Origin: Parasedimentitalea marina | GTDB taxonomy: Bacteria > Pseudomonadota > Alphaproteobacteria > Rhodobacterales > Rhodobacteraceae | Reading direction: 5' to 3' | Assembly: GCF_004006175.1 (NCBI RefSeq) | Contig: NZ_CP033219.1 | Span: forward strand, 2,418,001-2,482,000 | Length of the DNA: 64,000 nt | Shown here: positions 26,260 to 33,727 of the stretch, in pieces | How positions within the stretch are numbered: position 1 is the stretch's first letter | Layout of the letters: each line of letters starts with the position of its first letter | Made by a program: the position numbers and the translations under genes | The notes under the pieces: generated by a model | Databases searched by the model: none | Seen by the model: only the letters and a program-made list of their open reading frames with translations | Told to the model about the DNA's origin: nothing

Positions 26260-27789
26260 ATGAAGATTCATGAGTTTGAGTTGGGCGCGGAAGATGCACG
26301 GAACCTGAATTTGCGGAGCGTAAACCAACGATAGGATTTTTTGAGATCTTTTGTGACACCACGTGGTTTTAAACTTGATGACTTTTTTATTGGAAAAAAT
26401 TCTTTGTATCAGGAACAAAAGGATCGGATAAAACAGCCCTATTACAATTTATTCAAATAAAGTCAGAGGCGGAATTGAATGCCATTACGGGGTTCTACTA
26501 TTTTCAAAGCGGATTTCGACCCTCTGAGCTTGAACAATTTAAGGCAGCACTCCTAAAGGATTTGTCGTCTGGTGACGTATTGTACGATGATCCAAAATTT
26601 AAAAATGAAGATGAATTACCTGTTTATCGGCGGACATTCCTCCTGTCGGAGACATCAAAATTGCTTAAAAGGGCTAAACTAACTGAAGGTCCTGTGCAGA
26701 TCTTTTATAAAGCCGTTGAAACCCTGAAATTAGCTTCGAAAGCTAAGTTTGTCAGGAAAAAATACCCAGCGGTAAAAGGTTTCAGAGGGAAAGTTGGAGC
26801 AAATCCATCAATTGAAGTGGATGGGGTGGTCGAAGCCACTGATATACAAGACTTTGATAGACTCATTGAGGATGCAGAAAACGCGCTAGATGCAGTGTCT
26901 CTCGAAACACAACCCGTTTTTATGTTTGTTGATGAACTTGAAGTCTACCAATCAAACGACGATGAGGAAGAGCTGAAATTGCTTGCAGTAGCATCACTTG
27001 TAAGGGCTGTCAAAGACTTCAACGAGAGATTCTTCGATACCAATATTCGAATAATTGCTGCCGTACGTTCCGAAGTCGTAACTGAGGTCTCGGTGGTTCA
27101 GGGAGAGGTTTATCGGATTGTAACAGGTCGTGGGATCGAAATTGGTTGGCCTGAGACTGAACTTAACGGGTTTCATCCGCTTGAAAAAAATCATCTTAAG
27201 TCATCTTGCAGCTCAAGACCCAGAGATTTCAGGTGACGATACAGATCTTACGGCCGCGATGCTACGCACGGCACTAAAGAAATACTTTCCGTCAGCAACA
27301 TCTTTGCGGAAGACGCTAAATTTAACATGGTACCGGCCAAGAGACATGGCGTTAGTATTTGAAATTGCTAGATCTATGGATGGAGATTTCGATTGCTTTA
27401 GAGATGAGACGTTGTCGTTTTCCGTTTTGAAAAAACTTGGAGAACGAATGTTAATAGATGCGAAAGCTGGCCTGGGCGTCAAATATAAACCCTATGAAAT
27501 TGACGCTATGGATCGCGTTTTACGGGGTGGCCGAAATAGCTACAGTCGACAGGAATTCCAGCTTCGGATAGATGACCTTGCCGATCAATATGACGATGTA
27601 GCCTTGCTTTCTGACAGTAGGTGGACTGAAGTTGTAGCCGATCTATACAAAGTTGGAATTTTACGTGTGGAAAACACGAATTCCAATTTCATCCATTTCC
27701 ATCATCGCGGTGATTTCATACCAAGTTTGACAGACGATTTTTTGATCAAAGTGAATCGATCACTTGTGAAGACGTTATCAATTTCGTGA
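26260..27789 (+). pseudogene. P-loop ATPase, frameshifted
   Basis: A P-loop NTPase of about 500 residues, AT-rich compared with the core genome. The beginning is broken in several frames: MKIHEFELGAED, then EFAERKPTIGFFE, then FVTPRGFKLDDFF, then FVSGTKGSDKTALLQF, a Walker A whose usual Gly is Asp (26412-26435). The frame at 26475-27236 carries Walker B (PVFMFVDELE, near 26915-26938). An extra A in a run of seven at 27183-27189 shifts the rest into the frame ending at 27789. It resembles stand-alone island ATPases of the Sll1717-like type; a defence role is possible but not shown. Confidence 0.6.
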
Positions 27790-28332
27790 TTTTGTGTCAC
27801 ATATTGATATATTGCATGCTGACACCTGCGAACTCTCCTAAACGGCTTCCTTGTCGTGAATTTTACCAGTGTGGCTTATCAGAAAAGGGAGATTGCCGGG
27901 GCATAGTCATTGAAGGTCTGCTTGTGTGTTGCAATGACGCAGTTGCAGCATCGTCTCGCCATCTAGGCCGATGATGAAATCTAACTTCCGCTTTGGGCTG
28001 ATTTGAGTAGCCCCACTTGCGTGGTCCAATTTGAAAGTTAGTGCATGGTTGGCCTTTGGTCCACCGGGACGATGGCCTCAGGCGCCGGAGGGCGGTAGCC
28101 CAGAGCACTGTGGGGTCGTTTGGTGTTGTAGTGTTTCCTCCAGCTTTCGATGATGATCTGGGCCTCACGGAGCGAGTAGAAGATTTCTCCGTTCAGCAGC
28201 TCGTCCCGCATTCGCCCGTTAAAGCTCTTGCAGTATCCGTTCTCCCAAGGGGATCCTGGCTCAATGTAGGCAGTCCTTGCCCCAACCGCTTTGATCCAGT
28301 CCCTGACGGCCTCCGCTATTAACTCAGGGCCG

Positions 28333-28374
28333 TCGCCCATTGGGCTCGAACCAATGGCGCCTTCAATGGGCAAC
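28333..28374. repeat. Palindromic insertion 5 in the IS3 element
   Basis: A 42-bp palindromic insertion within the DNGPE motif of OrfB, with outer arms GCCCATTG/CAATGGGC and an inner stem CCATTGG/CCAATGG (7-nt loop). Its arms differ from those of the other four insertions, so it may be a second family. Confidence 0.6.
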
Positions 28375-28562
28375 TCCGACCGAATGTACCCAGGCACGCC
28401 ACGCAGGATAAACAGGTCCGTCAGCGCGTCGATGACCTCGTTCGAGTTCAGCCTCCGTTTCACTCTGATCGCCAGACATTCCCGGCTGTGTTCGTTCAGA
28501 ATATTCAATGTCTTGAACGACCTGCCATCATCGGTTCGGTGATGCACGAAACCGTACGATCC

Positions 28563-28601
28563 CTTTGCCCGGCAGGGCATGTTTACATGCCCGAGAGGAG
28601 G
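28563..28601. repeat. Palindromic insertion 1 in the IS3 element
   Basis: A 39-bp insertion between the codons for RNHV and SYGFV of OrfB. It reads GCCCGGCAGGG, a stem CATGT-TT-ACATG, then CCCGAGAGG. It shares its flanks with copies 2 and 3 while the apical stem differs. Confidence 0.7.
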
Positions 28602-28645
28602 ACATGATTGCGATATTCTGGACGCAGCCGGACACATGATCCGTC

Positions 28646-28685
28646 CGCTGCCCGTCAGGGCATTGCACAGCAATGTCCCGGGAGG
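28646..28685. repeat. Palindromic insertion 2 in the IS3 element
   Basis: A 40-bp insertion between the codons for LRMN and DGSCV of OrfB. It reads GCCCGTCAGGG, stem CATTGC-ACA-GCAATG, then TCCCGGGAGG. The conserved flanks match copies 1 and 3. Confidence 0.7.
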
Positions 28686-28779
28686 GTTCATCCTGAGCCT
28701 TCCAATTCTTGGGTTGCTTCATTGGAACCTTCAGCCCCTCGCGCCGCCATAGGCGTTCAACACGCTTGTCATTCACTCG

Positions 28780-28819
28780 CTGCCCGGCAGGGTATTGCAC
28801 CGCAATATCCCGAGAGGGG
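28780..28819. repeat. Palindromic insertion 3 in the IS3 element
   Basis: A 40-bp insertion directly after the codons for DAGW and before RVND of OrfB. It reads GCCCGGCAGGG, stem TATTGC-ACC-GCAATA, then TCCCGAGAGGGG. It is the cleanest copy for defining the element length. Confidence 0.7.
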
Positions 28820-29052
28820 CCAACCCGCGTCTCTCAGTAGCGCGGCAATCCGACGGTAACCGTATCGTCCATACTAGCGTGTCAGCTCGATCATGTCCGC
28901 AACCAACCGATTTTCGTCAGCACGCCCCTGCGGCACTCGACGTTGTGTGGACCGGTGTTGGCCCAGAACCCGGCATATACGACGCTCAGAAACCTTCATC
29001 TGGCTGCGTAGGTGATCAATGCAGGCACGTCGGCGCGAGGGGCTCAGGGGCT

Positions 29053-29097
29053 CCGCCCGTTCAGGGCTGAAACGGTCTGATGACCGTTTCCGGGACG
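29053..29097. repeat. Palindromic insertion 4 in the IS3 element
   Basis: A longer copy of about 45 bp or more at the OrfA/OrfB junction: GCCCGTTCAGGG, a stem GAAACGGTC-TGAT-GACCGTTTC, then CGGGACG. The flank resembles copies 1-3, but the apical stem is longer and unrelated in sequence. Confidence 0.55.
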
Positions 29098-29374
29098 CCC
29101 CTCACTCCCGATGCGGCCTCCTTCAAGATCAGTTTATCCAGTGTCAGGTCAGAAACCGCTCGGCGAAGGCGCTCGTTCTCTTTCTGAAGACGCCTTAGTT
29201 CCTTGAGTTGTTCTGCGCCCATTCCACCGTACTTGTTCTTCAGCGGTAATGGGTTTGTTCAGTCACATTGATCTGTCTGATTGCGTCTATCCAGGGCATG
29301 CCTTGCCCCAACAGCGCTTCAACCTGGCTTAACTTCACGACAATCTCTTCGGGCCTAGGTCTCTTAATTGCCAT
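29095..29374 (-). pseudogene. IS3-family OrfA, frameshifted
   Basis: Leftward from ATG 29374 it reads MAIKRPRPEEIVVKLSQVEA, LGQGMPWIDAIRQINVTEQT and HYR. It then shifts frame near 29240 (one base lost from the codon for Trp) to KNKYGGMGAEQLKELRRLQK followed by ENERLRRAVSDLTLDKLILK. This is an OrfA of the IS3 group that starts MKRPRPEEIV. Together with OrfB it would have made the transposase by programmed frameshifting; a fourth-type hairpin insertion lies at its junction with OrfB (29053-29097). Confidence 0.75.
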
Positions 29375-29435
29375 CTATGGTCCTCCGATTTCCTAATCAT
29401 AGGTGCGGACCTCTCTTCGGGGGGAGGCTCAGTCA

Positions 29436-29905
29436 GATGCGCCTCTGGTCGTTCGTACCGCTGCAGAGCTAATACTTGGCACTGGCCAACGTCCAAATGC
29501 CGCGATCCAAATGCGCCGCGACCAGTTTCAGGGCGAGTGGATGCAAGTCTTGGACGAAAAGGGCGGCGAATCCTTTGAAACTTATTGCCCCGAGGATTTG
29601 CGCAGATACCTCGACTTGATTTCAAGCACTGGGAAACATGTCCTTGCCAAGAACCTTAGCCAGCCACTGGGGTACAATGCGATTGAAAAAGCATTCGTGC
29701 ATGGCGCAAAAGTTTAGGAGAAAAAGCCAAACCCAACGTTCTACATGGATTGCGAAAGCTGGCGATCATCTGCTTGGCCGAGGCCGGGTGCAGCGATGCC
29801 GAAATTCAGGCTGTAACCAATCAGAGCGCAGAAATGGTCGCATATTACCGCAAAAAAGCAAGTCGCCGGGCACTGTCCCAAGCAGCTCACAAGCGCCGCA
29901 CTTAA
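29436..29905 (+). pseudogene. Tyrosine recombinase (island integrase), C-terminal relic
   Basis: The catalytic half of a phage-type integrase. The first frame gives DAPLVVRTAAELILGTGQRP to NLSQPLGYNAIEKAF. After an extra A at about 29707-29711 the next frame gives HGLRKLAIICLAEAGCSDAE (the HxxR box) and MVAYYRKKAS (the nucleophilic Tyr region), ending at 29905. The N-terminal half has been removed by the IS3 element whose end abuts 29436. Its place next to the tRNA-Leu 3' end, pointing at it, is the usual layout of an integrase that built an island there. Confidence 0.85.
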
Positions 29906-29947
29906 ATGCAGACCAGAACAAGAACAGAACAAGAAAGAGTGAGTAAG

Positions 29948-30071
29948 GTGGGGGAACATCTTGGGTTTGCGGTCAAGGGCTGCATGAGAAAACTCACGCA
30001 AGCCCTTGATAGTATTGGTACCCAAGGCCGGACTCGAACCGGCACGCCCGTTAAGGCGGGGGATTTTGAAT
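29948..30071. repeat. Proximal attachment-site repeat (in tRNA-Leu)
   Basis: A 124-bp direct repeat of 23008-23131, 6940 bp apart, with two mismatches. It covers the 3' 56 nt of the functional tRNA-Leu gene and 68 bp beyond its CCA end. The integrase relic ends 43 bp to the left, so this is the attachment junction on the tRNA side. Confidence 0.85.
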
Positions 30072-30101
30072 CCCCTGCGTCTACCATTCCGCCACTTGGG
30101 C
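30016..30101 (-). tRNA. tRNA-Leu (anticodon CAA)
   Basis: An 86-nt leftward tRNA with a 7-bp acceptor stem (GCCCAAG/CTTGGGT, the end pair being G-T), the D-arm segment TGGCGGAATGGTAGACGC, an anticodon stem GGGGA/TCCCC with loop TTCAAAA giving anticodon CAA, a long class II variable arm as expected for leucine, the T arm GCCGG-TTCGAGT-CCGGC and an encoded CCA. It reads UUG codons. It is the integration target of the 23-30 kb island and remains whole. Confidence 0.96.
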
Positions 30102-30254
30102 CTCGACGCACTCTCTACCCAAGCCTGCAGCCGAGGTCCAGAGACAAATCTCGCTTTAGGCATAACATTTTGTCAGTTTTTTTATCCCCCGTGTTGACCT
30201 GACCCTGCCAGAGGTGTTCAACCCGAAGAAACAGGCAACAGGACATCTATTCCC

Positions 30255-30833
30255 ATGCTGCGAAGCATCTATAACTGGACCATGGCTCTGGCAGACCACC
30301 CGCGGGCCCTGTGGTGGCTGGCACTGGTGGCTTTTGTTGAGAGTTCCGTGTTTCCGATCCCACCGGATGTCCTGATGATCCCGATGATTCTGGCGCGTCC
30401 CTCGCGGGCCTGGCTGATTGCGCTGGTGGCCCTGGTGGCCTCGGTGCTGGGCGGAGTGCTGGGTTATGCCATTGGCGCCTATTTCTACGACAGCATTGGA
30501 CAGCCGGTTCTGGAGGCCATGGGCAAAGGGGACGCGATGGAAGCCTTTAACTCCAAGTTCAACGATTTTGGCTTTTGGGCGGTGCTGGGTGCTGGTGTTA
30601 CCCCCTTCCCGTTCAAAGTGATCACCATCATGTCCGGCTGGACCGGCATGCCCTTGGGTACCTTTGTTGCCACCGCGATATTGGCGCGCGCGATGCGGTT
30701 TTTCCTAGTTGCTGCCTTGCTTTGGAAGTTCGGCACACCAATTCGTGATTTCATTGAAAACCGTTTGGGGCTTGTCTTCACCGTCTTTGTCGTGCTGCTG
30801 TTCGGTGGATTTTTTGCACTTAGGTATCTCTGA
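30255..30833 (+). CDS. DedA/YqaA-like membrane protein (VTT domain)
   Basis: A 192-aa integral membrane protein of the YqaA branch of the DedA/VTT family. Features are FVESSVFPIPPDVLMIPMIL near residue 30 (the conserved E and P-containing re-entrant loop), VLGGVLGYAIGAYFYDSIGQ, and GVTPFPFKVITIMSGWTGMP. DedA proteins affect lipid flipping and membrane energetics in the inner membrane. dsbB follows after 3 bp, so the two are likely co-transcribed. Confidence 0.85.
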   Translation: MLRSIYNWTMALADHPRALWWLALVAFVESSVFPIPPDVLMIPMILARPSRAWLIALVALVASVLGGVLGYAIGAYFYDSIGQPVLEAMGKGDAMEAFNSKFNDFGFWAVLGAGVTPFPFKVITIMSGWTGMPLGTFVATAILARAMRFFLVAALLWKFGTPIRDFIENRLGLVFTVFVVLLFGGFFALRYL

Positions 30834-30836
30834 CTC

Positions 30837-31295
30837 ATGCGTCGACTATTAATTCTTGCTGCCGCTGGCGGCTCTGCAGCCCTGCTCTTGGGCGCCCTTG
30901 GATTTCAATACATCGGCGAGATGCCGCCCTGTAAACTATGCTATTGGCAACGATACCCCCATGTTGCAGCGGTCGGTATTGGCGCATTGGCATTGCTGAT
31001 ACCCGGTGCGATTCTGCCCTATTTGGGCGCGCTGGCCGCCCTGACAACGGCCGGCATTGGCCTGTACCACTCGGGGGTTGAGCGCATGTGGTGGGAAGGC
31101 CCGACCACTTGTACCTCTGGCCCAATCGGAAACCTGACGCCCGAGCAATTGATGGAACAGATCATGGGAGCACCATTGGTGCGCTGCGACGAGGTCCCAT
31201 GGGAAATGTTCACTTTGTCGATGGCCTCGTGGAACGCCATCGCTTCGCTGATATTGGTGGGGTTCTGGATCGCAGCGGCTAAAAGCAGCCGCTGA
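30837..31295 (+). CDS. dsbB: Disulfide bond formation protein DsbB
   Basis: A 152-aa four-helix inner-membrane protein that reoxidises DsbA with quinone. The first periplasmic cysteine pair is PCKLCYWQRYPH (Cys32 and Cys35) with the quinone-binding Arg next to it. The second pair is Cys92 (TTCTSG) and Cys117 (VRCDEVPW) in the second periplasmic loop. Length and layout match the family. A strong hairpin follows the stop. Confidence 0.9.
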   Translation: MRRLLILAAAGGSAALLLGALGFQYIGEMPPCKLCYWQRYPHVAAVGIGALALLIPGAILPYLGALAALTTAGIGLYHSGVERMWWEGPTTCTSGPIGNLTPEQLMEQIMGAPLVRCDEVPWEMFTLSMASWNAIASLILVGFWIAAAKSSR

Positions 31296-31304
31296 CTATC
31301 CCGG

Positions 31305-31331
31305 ACCTGAAGCCGCACTGCGGCTTCAGGT
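31305..31331. terminator. Bidirectional terminator between dsbB and the Lrp gene
   Basis: A perfect 12-bp stem with 3-nt loop (31305-31316, 31320-31331) sits between the convergent ends of dsbB and the Lrp-type regulator gene. It directly touches the latter's stop. It is placed to stop transcription from both sides. Confidence 0.75.
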
Positions 31332-31332
31332 C

Positions 31333-31758
31333 TCAGGTCTCTTTCTTGGTCGACAGCAGCAGATTGGTTTCGCTGCTGACAACCCCATCAAAAGTCCGGA
31401 TCTTGGCCAGTGCGGTATCCAGCGTTTCCAGCGTCTCGGTGCCCAACTCGACAATCAGATCCCAGCGACCGTTGGTCGAATGGATGGCGCGCACTTCAGG
31501 AATGCCCTGCAATTGACGGGTAATCCGATTGGCACCGCGGCCCTCAATTCCAATCAACATCAACCCGCGCACCGGATCACGCAGTACATCCTCTTTGACG
31601 ACCACGGAAAATCCCAGAATGTCACCCCGCGTCTGCAACCGCTCAATCCGTGCCCGCACGGTGGTTCGCGACAGGTTCAGCTGGATTGCCAGGTCCGACA
31701 GTGACGCGCGCGCATCATGGCGTAGAGCTGACACCAGGCGCTCATCCGTTTTGTCCAT
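31333..31758 (-). CDS. Lrp/AsnC family transcriptional regulator
   Basis: A 141-aa Lrp/AsnC-type regulator: an N-terminal helix-turn-helix (RHDARASLSDLAIQLNLSRT then TVRARIERLQ, residues 13-45) and a C-terminal RAM ligand-binding domain (VRAIHSTNGRWDLIVELGTE). It is divergent from the arginase-ctlX-ocd operon across about 116 bp. This suggests an activator of arginine/ornithine use with an amino acid as effector, like PutR- or ArgR-type Lrp members of alphaproteobacteria. Confidence 0.9.
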   Translation of the reverse strand: MDKTDERLVSALRHDARASLSDLAIQLNLSRTTVRARIERLQTRGDILGFSVVVKEDVLRDPVRGLMLIGIEGRGANRITRQLQGIPEVRAIHSTNGRWDLIVELGTETLETLDTALAKIRTFDGVVSSETNLLLSTKKET

Positions 31759-31874
31759 ATCTTATTCCAATTTGATCATTCAATGCCCCTTATGCACAAA
31801 ATCACATCTATTTTCCACCGCAAAACGGAGATTACTTGGGCGCAACAACAGAATTAGCCAAGGAGCGTCCCCTC

Positions 31875-32801
31875 GTGAACCCGAAAACCTGTATCCTGAT
31901 TGGCGCCCCCGTGGACAGTGGAAAACGTCGGGCTGGCTGCCTGATGGGCCCCGACGCCCTGCGCACAGCGGGCCTGACATCTGCATTGACCGGCCTGGGC
32001 CTTCAGGTCAAAGATTTCGGCAATCTGGTGCCTGCTCCACATGATGTGGATAGCGAAGATGGGCCATTGTATGCCCCGAACCAAACCATCGGCTGGACTA
32101 AGCAGCTGGCTGAAACCGCAGAACAGGCCATGGACTGCGGTTTGCCTATTTTCCTTGGCGGCGATCACGCACTGTCGCTGGGATCAGTTGTTGGGGTGGC
32201 CAACTACGCGGCCAGCCAAGGTCGTCCTCAGTTTGTGCTATGGCTCGATGCGCATACAGATTTTCACACGCCGCTGACTACTGACAGTGGCAATCTGCAC
32301 GGCACTCCGGTGGGCTACTTCACAGGTCGCTCTGATTTTGACGGCTTCCCAGAGGTGGAACACCCGGTACCCGAGGACAATGTCTGCATGATCGGGCTAC
32401 GGTCGGTGGACACCCCGGAACGCGAGGCGCTCGAGGCCAGTGACATCCGCCGCTTTGACATGCGCCAAATCGATGAAGCTGGCATTGCCGGACCCCTATC
32501 CGGTTTTCTTGAGCACGTCGCCCGCAACAACGGCATGCTGCATGTCTCGCTCGACGTTGATTTTCTCGATCCGTCAGTGGCACCGGCGGTTGGCACCACG
32601 GTGCCCGGCGGTGCCACGGTTCGTGAGGCGCATCTGGTCTGTGAGATGCTGCATGATTCTGGCTTGATGACTTCGCTTGATCTGGTCGAGCTGAACCCAT
32701 TTCTGGATGAACGCGGGCGCACTGCGCATCTGATGGTCGATCTCTGTGCCTCGGCGCTTGGTCGCCGGGTCTTTGACCGCCCCACCCGGAGCTATTCGTG
32801 A
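31875..32801 (+). CDS. rocF: Arginase
   Basis: A 308-aa Mn2+ enzyme hydrolysing L-arginine to ornithine and urea. Metal-binding motifs are FLGGDHALSLGS, LWLDAHTDFHTP and SLDVDFLDPSVAPAVGTTVP, and it ends with the arginase-like VELNPFLDERGRTAHLMVDL. GTG 31875 with AAGGAG upstream is preferred because arginases start close to the strand ILIGAPVDSG; a TTG at 31836 would add 13 residues. Its stop overlaps the ctlX start by 4 bp. With the two next genes it converts arginine and citrulline to proline. Confidence 0.9.
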   Translation: MNPKTCILIGAPVDSGKRRAGCLMGPDALRTAGLTSALTGLGLQVKDFGNLVPAPHDVDSEDGPLYAPNQTIGWTKQLAETAEQAMDCGLPIFLGGDHALSLGSVVGVANYAASQGRPQFVLWLDAHTDFHTPLTTDSGNLHGTPVGYFTGRSDFDGFPEVEHPVPEDNVCMIGLRSVDTPEREALEASDIRRFDMRQIDEAGIAGPLSGFLEHVARNNGMLHVSLDVDFLDPSVAPAVGTTVPGGATVREAHLVCEMLHDSGLMTSLDLVELNPFLDERGRTAHLMVDLCASALGRRVFDRPTRSYS

Positions 32802-33727
32802 CCATACAACAAGCACCACGCGCGGTGGTCATGATCCGGCCGCATCACTTCTGCTCAAACCCCGAAACCAGCGGCGACAACGCATTTCAGACACTGTCAA
32901 ACAGGTCCGCCATGGACACGTCACAGGCCGCCATGGAAGAATTCGATAGCGCCGTAACCCTCCTGCAGTCAGCCGGTGTAACAGTGCATGTCTTTGACGA
33001 CACCAGCACCAAGACACCGGACAGCGTGTTTCCCAACAATTGGTTTTCGACACATATCGGCGGCCATATCGCACTGTATCCGATGTTCGCGGCCAACCGT
33101 CGTAAAGAACGCCGCCAGGACGTCATTGAAATGCTCAAACTGAATTACCGGGTTCAGGATGTGATCGACTATTCCGGGCTGGAACAGGACAATCTGTCGC
33201 TGGAAGGCACCGGCGCCATGGTGCTCGATCACATCAGCCGCATTGCCTATACTGTGCAGTCCAACCGGGCTGATCCGGTTCTGCTGGAGCGGTTTTGCAC
33301 TCACTTCAACTACGAACCCATTGCTTTCGAAGCCAAAGATGCCTTTGGGAATGACGTCTACCACACCAATGTCCTGATGGGCATTGGCACCGAATACGCG
33401 TTGATCTGTCTTGACATGATCGTAGATCCAACGCGCCGGGCCACCGTGGCGCAACGCCTGGAAGAAAGCGGCCGCGAGGTTATCGATCTTAACCAGGATC
33501 AGATCTCATCCTTTGCCGGCAACGCAATGGAGCTGACAGGTAACCGCCGCCTTTTGGCCCTGTCCGCACGGGCACTGGATGCCCTTAGCCCCAGTCAGAT
33601 CACCACAATTGAGCGCAGTGCGACGCCACTGCCGCTCACTATTCCCACAATCGAAACCGCAGGAGGATCCGTGCGCTGCATGCTGGCCGGCGTCCACCTG
33701 ACCGCCCGTGAAAGGATCACCCCATGA
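32798..33727 (+). CDS. ctlX: Citrulline hydrolase CtlX (amidinotransferase superfamily)
   Basis: A 309-aa member of the guanidino-modifying (DDAH/arginine deiminase-like) superfamily, matching the CtlX type that turns citrulline into ornithine. Visible are MIRPHHFCSNPET at the start, the substrate loop PDSVFPNNWFSTH, LEGTGAMVLDH, the catalytic His region DVYHTNVLMGIG, and the catalytic Cys in GGSVRCMLAGVHL near the end. It overlaps arginase and the cyclodeaminase gene by 4 bp each. Arginase and CtlX thus both feed ornithine into the following enzyme. Confidence 0.85.
   Translation: MTIQQAPRAVVMIRPHHFCSNPETSGDNAFQTLSNRSAMDTSQAAMEEFDSAVTLLQSAGVTVHVFDDTSTKTPDSVFPNNWFSTHIGGHIALYPMFAANRRKERRQDVIEMLKLNYRVQDVIDYSGLEQDNLSLEGTGAMVLDHISRIAYTVQSNRADPVLLERFCTHFNYEPIAFEAKDAFGNDVYHTNVLMGIGTEYALICLDMIVDPTRRATVAQRLEESGREVIDLNQDQISSFAGNAMELTGNRRLLALSARALDALSPSQITTIERSATPLPLTIPTIETAGGSVRCMLAGVHLTARERITP

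Larger units (their letters stand above)
28038..29091 (-). pseudogene. IS3-family OrfB transposase (DDE), interrupted
   Basis: Leftward from about 29037 the frames can be assembled into a DDE integrase-type Orf[91 protein letters not shown], then [32 protein letters not shown] and [20 protein letters not shown]. Between these blocks sit hairpin insertions of about 40 bp at 28333-28374, 28563-28601, 28646-28685 and 28780-28819. One of them breaks the catalytic DNGPE motif region. An in-frame TAG also lies in the N-terminal part. The protein cannot be made. Confidence 0.8.
27999..29435 (-). mobile_element. IS3-family insertion sequence, degenerate, with palindromic insertions
   Basis: The ends are placed at TGA...GGTCC-type terminal repeats: 29 bp each at 27999-28027 and 29407-29435 (inverted), with about 16 matches. 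Integrase homology resumes exactly at 29436. OrfA starts at 29374 leftward and OrfB ends near 28038. At 1437 bp it is about 200 bp longer than a typical IS3 element, explained by five inserted hairpin sequences. No target duplication was seen. Frameshifts in both orfs make it immobile. Confidence 0.7.

Noticed and set aside
28333..28374. Integron attC site
   Set aside because: The block is palindromic and ends in GCAAC, but the required core sites RYYYAAC/GTTRRRY are not matched and there is no cassette structure.
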